64,000 nt of DNA from Paenibacillus pectinilyticus (lineage in GTDB: Bacteria > Bacillota > Bacilli > Paenibacillales > NBRC-103111), in contig NZ_LYPC01000027.1 in NCBI RefSeq assembly GCF_001700435.1, positions 186,380-250,379 on the forward strand, given 5' to 3'. The position numbers were made by a program, and so were the translations under genes. Position 1 is the stretch's first letter. Each line of letters begins with the position of its first letter. Positions 61,067 to 64,000 of the stretch are shown one piece after another. The notes under the pieces were generated by a model that did not search any database, was not told the origin of the DNA, and saw only the letters and a program-made list of their open reading frames with translations.

Positions 61067-62341
61067 GTGAGAATAGCCGTATTCGTGATGATGATGTTTT
61101 TCGTTTTGACAGGACAAATGGGTGTTGTGTATGGGGCGGAGAATCCTCCTGACATTTATAGCGGGACAGGTGTTGTTATTGATAGTTCGACAGGTGAAGT
61201 TCTCTATCAGAAAAATAAAGATGAACAAGCGTTTCCTGCTAGCTTAACGAAGCTCATGACGGCGATCCTCCTCGAAGATCATATGAATGATGGCGAATGG
61301 ATGACGGCAAGCAAGAAAGCCACACAGCAAGAAGTGAGTAATTTTGTATTTAATTTAAAAATAGGCGAGCGCATGCAGAAGGAAGAAGCCTTAAAAGCTC
61401 TTCTGGTTATCTCGGCCAATGATGTAGCTATGATGATTGCTGAGCATATCGGCGGCGATGAGGCTTCATTTGCGGGAATGATGAATGCCAAAGCGGCTTC
61501 GCTTGGGATGATACATACGCATTTTGTCACACCGAACGGCTTGCACGATCCTCAGCACTATACGACAGCGAGTGATTTGGCGCTGTTAGCCAAAGAAGCC
61601 ATGAAATATCCGGCGATTATGGAAGCCATGGGAACTGAGAAGACCGATGTGAGGACAGACCAGCGGCAGGTGTCCATTCGCGATCGCAGTCTTATTTTCA
61701 AGAATCCGCTAGCCTTGGGTGGGAAAACCGGATTTACGAACGAAGCACATAACACCCTTATTGAATATATGAAAAAAGATAATAAAACGGTCATTGCGGT
61801 TGTGATGAAATCGTCACGGAGTAATGAATATCAGGATGTAGAGACGATAGGCAACTATGGACTCGACCACATGGAAATTCTGCGAACGTTTCAAAAAGGG
61901 GAAATCGTCGGTGATACGACCTTCTATGGGGAGAGCGTTGAAGGTGCGCTTGGTAATTCCTGCCTGCTAACGAAGCGTAAAGGCGATGAGGCCGATTACA
62001 CATATACACCTGTTTTCAAGGCATGGCAAAGTGGTCAAAACAGGGTTGAAGCTGGAGAAGTGATCGGGACCTATCAAATAAAGAAAAACGGAGAAACTCA
62101 AATGGAAATCCCTATCGTGTCTGTCAATGCCGTCACGCATAATGATCCTGAGCCGCTTTCCGTGATGAGTCAAAAGGTGGGTAGAACCACTTCTACTTCT
62201 ACGTCCACATCTACATCCTCTTGGCGTTATGGCGTGGCAGTTGGTTTATTGGTTTTAGCCTACGGTTTATTGAAATGGAAGCAGAAGCGAAAGCAGCGTA
62301 AGCAGATCACGATATTCGCTGAAGATAAATACGGTGCCTAA
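61067..62341 (+). CDS. D-alanyl-D-alanine carboxypeptidase (DacF-like, S11)
   Basis: 424 residues from GTG 61067 with GTAGGAGGAAAT upstream. A signal peptide ends near VVYGAEN (about 24). The penicillin-binding active site is complete: SLTK (about 55-58, in PASLTKLMTAIL), SAN (in LLVISANDVAMM, about 112-114) and KTG (in ALGGKTGFT, about 222-224). A beta-rich C-terminal domain, a Ser/Thr linker and a C-terminal membrane span (about 386-404) with a basic tail anchor it. It trims the terminal D-Ala from peptidoglycan stem peptides outside the membrane. Which Dac paralogue it is cannot be decided here. Confidence 0.93.
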   Translation: MRIAVFVMMMFFVLTGQMGVVYGAENPPDIYSGTGVVIDSSTGEVLYQKNKDEQAFPASLTKLMTAILLEDHMNDGEWMTASKKATQQEVSNFVFNLKIGERMQKEEALKALLVISANDVAMMIAEHIGGDEASFAGMMNAKAASLGMIHTHFVTPNGLHDPQHYTTASDLALLAKEAMKYPAIMEAMGTEKTDVRTDQRQVSIRDRSLIFKNPLALGGKTGFTNEAHNTLIEYMKKDNKTVIAVVMKSSRSNEYQDVETIGNYGLDHMEILRTFQKGEIVGDTTFYGESVEGALGNSCLLTKRKGDEADYTYTPVFKAWQSGQNRVEAGEVIGTYQIKKNGETQMEIPIVSVNAVTHNDPEPLSVMSQKVGRTTSTSTSTSTSSWRYGVAVGLLVLAYGLLKWKQKRKQRKQITIFAEDKYGA

Positions 62342-62379
62342 CCTCAATTGAGGGAATGTGAGAAAGAAGTGTCGAAGGA

Positions 62380-63183
62380 ATGAAGCCAATCTCGAAAGTA
62401 ATCATCCTACTCATGGTTATGGGGATAACAGGATGCAGCAAAGCTGTGCAGACAACAAGTATTGTAACTGTACCTAAAACAGAAGTTATAGCTCCTGTAC
62501 AAGTAGAAGTACCTCAAATAGTGACAACGGAACATGTTGTTTCTGCTGCGGATCAGAAGGATGCTGCAGCAGCAGTGATCAATAACGTCAAAAAAGAAGG
62601 ACTTAGAGTAGCTTTAACCTTTGATGACGGACCTGATGAGAAATATACGCCGCGCATACTGGATATCCTGAAAAAGGAACAAGTGAAAGCGACTTTCTTC
62701 GTCGTCGGAGAGCATGCGAAACAGCACCCGCAGATGATGAAAAAAATTGTGGATGAAGGACATGCGATCGGCAATCATTCCTGGGATCATCTCAATCTTG
62801 CTCAAGCGGCAACAGATAAGATTCAGAGTGAAATCAGTTCGACAGATGATGTAATCAAGCAAATTACGGGTGTAGCTCCCAAGCTGTTTCGCGCACCATA
62901 TGGGGCAGTATCCCCTCAGGTTGTAAAAGAATCACAGGGCTCCGGACATCAGATTATCGGATGGTCTGTGGATACGTTAGATTGGGATGGTAAAAGTGTT
63001 GCACAAATTCTAGCTAACGTTAGAAAAGAAGTCAGTCCTGGCGCGATTATCCTGCAACACTTTGCAGGGGGGAAGCATGGGGATTTAAACAACACCGTAC
63101 AAGCACTTCCGCAAATCATTGCCTATTTGAAGCAAAAAGGATACACTCTCGTGACGGTTCCTGAGCTGATTAGTGCGAAATAA
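62380..63183 (+). CDS. Polysaccharide deacetylase lipoprotein (NodB domain)
   Basis: 267 residues. The signal peptide ends in the lipobox MGITGCS (Cys near 19), then a linker of about 55 residues. The NodB domain shows TFDDGPD (about 84-90), the metal histidines in NHSWDHLNL (about 132-140), RAPYG (about 168-172) and the final ILQHFAGG. It probably removes N-acetyl groups from peptidoglycan or another surface glycan. AAGGA abuts ATG 62380, so the ribosome binding site is poorly spaced, but the signal peptide supports this start. It follows the D,D-carboxypeptidase by 38 bases. Confidence 0.93.
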   Translation: MKPISKVIILLMVMGITGCSKAVQTTSIVTVPKTEVIAPVQVEVPQIVTTEHVVSAADQKDAAAAVINNVKKEGLRVALTFDDGPDEKYTPRILDILKKEQVKATFFVVGEHAKQHPQMMKKIVDEGHAIGNHSWDHLNLAQAATDKIQSEISSTDDVIKQITGVAPKLFRAPYGAVSPQVVKESQGSGHQIIGWSVDTLDWDGKSVAQILANVRKEVSPGAIILQHFAGGKHGDLNNTVQALPQIIAYLKQKGYTLVTVPELISAK

Positions 63184-63199
63184 GGTTCATTTATGAATA

Positions 63200-63241
63200 A
63201 AAGAGCTCGAAAAAGCAGCTATCTGCTTATTCGAGCTCTTT
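63200..63241. terminator. Terminator between convergent genes
   Basis: AAAGAGCTCGAA (63200-63211) pairs with TTCGAGCTCTTT (63230-63241), with an inner AAGCAG/CTGCTT stem and a four-base loop. Symmetric enough to end both the deacetylase and the convergent aminopeptidase transcripts. Confidence 0.9.
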
Positions 63242-63245
63242 GTGT

Positions 63246-64000
63246 TTAAAATGCCCAATTCCCCTTGCGGAAGATCGGCTCTATCGTACCATCGGCATGC
63301 TCACCATCAATATCCATTTCAGCGGATCCGATCATAAAATCAACGTGAATCAGACTGTCGTTCAGTCCCGCTTCCAGTTGCTCCTCTTTGGTCATCTTCG
63401 TGCCGCCTTCAATACACGTCGGGAAGGCGCGGCCAAGGGCCAAGTGGTTTGAAGCATTTTCATCATACAACGTGTTGAAAAAGATTAAATTTGTGTTCGA
63501 GATCGGAGACACATGCGGTACAAGTGCGATTTCGCCGAGGAAGTGCGCGCCTTCATCCATTTCGATCATCGCTTGCAGCGATTCAAAGCCTTGCTCCGCT
63601 GTATAGTGCGTTACGCGGCCTTGCTCGAAGGTAATCGAGAAGTTATCGATCAAGCTGCCTTGATAGCTGAGTGGTTTCGAGCTGCGAACGGTTCCGTTCG
63701 TTCCCAATCGGTTAGGGGAAATGAATACTTCCTCGGTCGGGATGTTCGGATTGAAATCGAACCCGCCGGTTTCGTTCGTAGCAGAACCGCCGCGCCAGAT
63801 ATGCTGCGGTGGCAGTTCCACGCTAAGCGCTGTGCCGGGAGCGCGATAATGGATTTTGTGAAACTGCTTCGCATTCAATTGTTCACGTTTACTGCGAAGT
63901 GTCGCATTGTGCTCCTGCCAGGTTTGCACGGGGTTCTCTTGATCCACGCGAGTGGCTTCGAAGATCGCATCCCATAAGGCGCTGACCGCTGCCTGATCAT
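63246..64000 (-). CDS. M29-family (AmpS-like) aminopeptidase, C-terminal part
   Basis: The frame stays open to the window edge, so the start lies beyond 64000. The visible 251 residues match the C-terminal half of M29 thermophilic aminopeptidases: VDQENPVQTWQEHN, PNIPTEEVFISPNR, EGAHFLGEIALVPH, FNTLYDENASNHLALGRA and HVDFMIGS. These supply glutamate and histidine ligands of the two-metal centre. It removes N-terminal residues from peptides in the cytoplasm. The apparent GTG at 63947 is internal, because the same frame upstream reads as family-like sequence (ALWDAIFEATR). Confidence 0.92.
   Translation of the reverse strand, partial: DQAAVSALWDAIFEATRVDQENPVQTWQEHNATLRSKREQLNAKQFHKIHYRAPGTALSVELPPQHIWRGGSATNETGGFDFNPNIPTEEVFISPNRLGTNGTVRSSKPLSYQGSLIDNFSITFEQGRVTHYTAEQGFESLQAMIEMDEGAHFLGEIALVPHVSPISNTNLIFFNTLYDENASNHLALGRAFPTCIEGGTKMTKEEQLEAGLNDSLIHVDFMIGSAEMDIDGEHADGTIEPIFRKGNWAF

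Overview
The window looks like a chromosomal segment of a Paenibacillus-type Firmicute. Pointers are AGGAGG-like ribosome binding sites, several ATP-binding-subunit-less carbohydrate ABC transporters paired with YesM/YesN-type or AraC-type regulators, CcpA-like cre boxes, an SLH-anchored modular surface protein, a YdjO-family protein and many rho-independent terminators. No rRNA, tRNA, CRISPR array, transposase or phage gene was seen. The species assignment is inference.

Positions 1-13707 form a glycan-use locus. It holds a partial GH172/DUF2961 gene, an AraC regulator, two CUT1 permeases, a YesM-type sensor kinase, a YesN-type response regulator, a sugar-binding lipoprotein, a heparinase II/III-like enzyme and a secreted GH2 enzyme with two C-terminal F5/8 domains. 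Positions 13859-16942 carry a DUF975 membrane protein, a translationally coupled pair (a histidine-rich multi-spanning protein and a Met/His-rich lipoprotein) and a small acidic protein. A cytoplasmic GH2 enzyme (17568-19331) follows, with a promoter flanked by two copies of an inverted operator-like sequence.

Positions 19521-28790 (minus strand) hold a methyltransferase gene and a 19-unit DUF11 repeat array. The array is split inside repeat 15 into a 2239-residue and a 561-residue ORF by an ATGA stop/start overlap. Positions 28945-36696 (minus strand) are a second CUT1 sugar transporter operon, its membrane-anchored AraC-type sensor/regulator and an MFS transporter.

Positions 36854-38310 hold small conserved genes: a YdjO-like protein, a DUF2663-like membrane protein and a CBM9-like protein. 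A directly repeated noncoding block follows. Positions 38879-48143 are a nitrogen-catabolism block: ornithine aminotransferase, aspartate ammonia-lyase, arginase, a GntR/FCD regulator, a NitT/TauT-type ABC transporter and allantoinase. Two TTGTATACAA-like boxes lie between the regulator and the transporter.

Positions 48304-50089 carry an alditol-oxidase-like flavoprotein and a DinB-like protein. Positions 50438-56596 encode a roughly 2050-residue SLH surface protein with a beta-helix region, FN3 and Ig-like domains. The rest (56769-64000) is mostly housekeeping: a lipoprotein, a divergent LysR/O-methyltransferase pair, a CorA transporter, a DUF1003 protein, a D,D-carboxypeptidase, a polysaccharide deacetylase lipoprotein and a partial M29 aminopeptidase.

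No complete unknown defence or mobile system is evident. The least explained items are the split DUF11 array, the histidine-rich membrane protein/lipoprotein pair, the paired operators before the second GH2 gene and the tandem noncoding repeat at 38368-38569.
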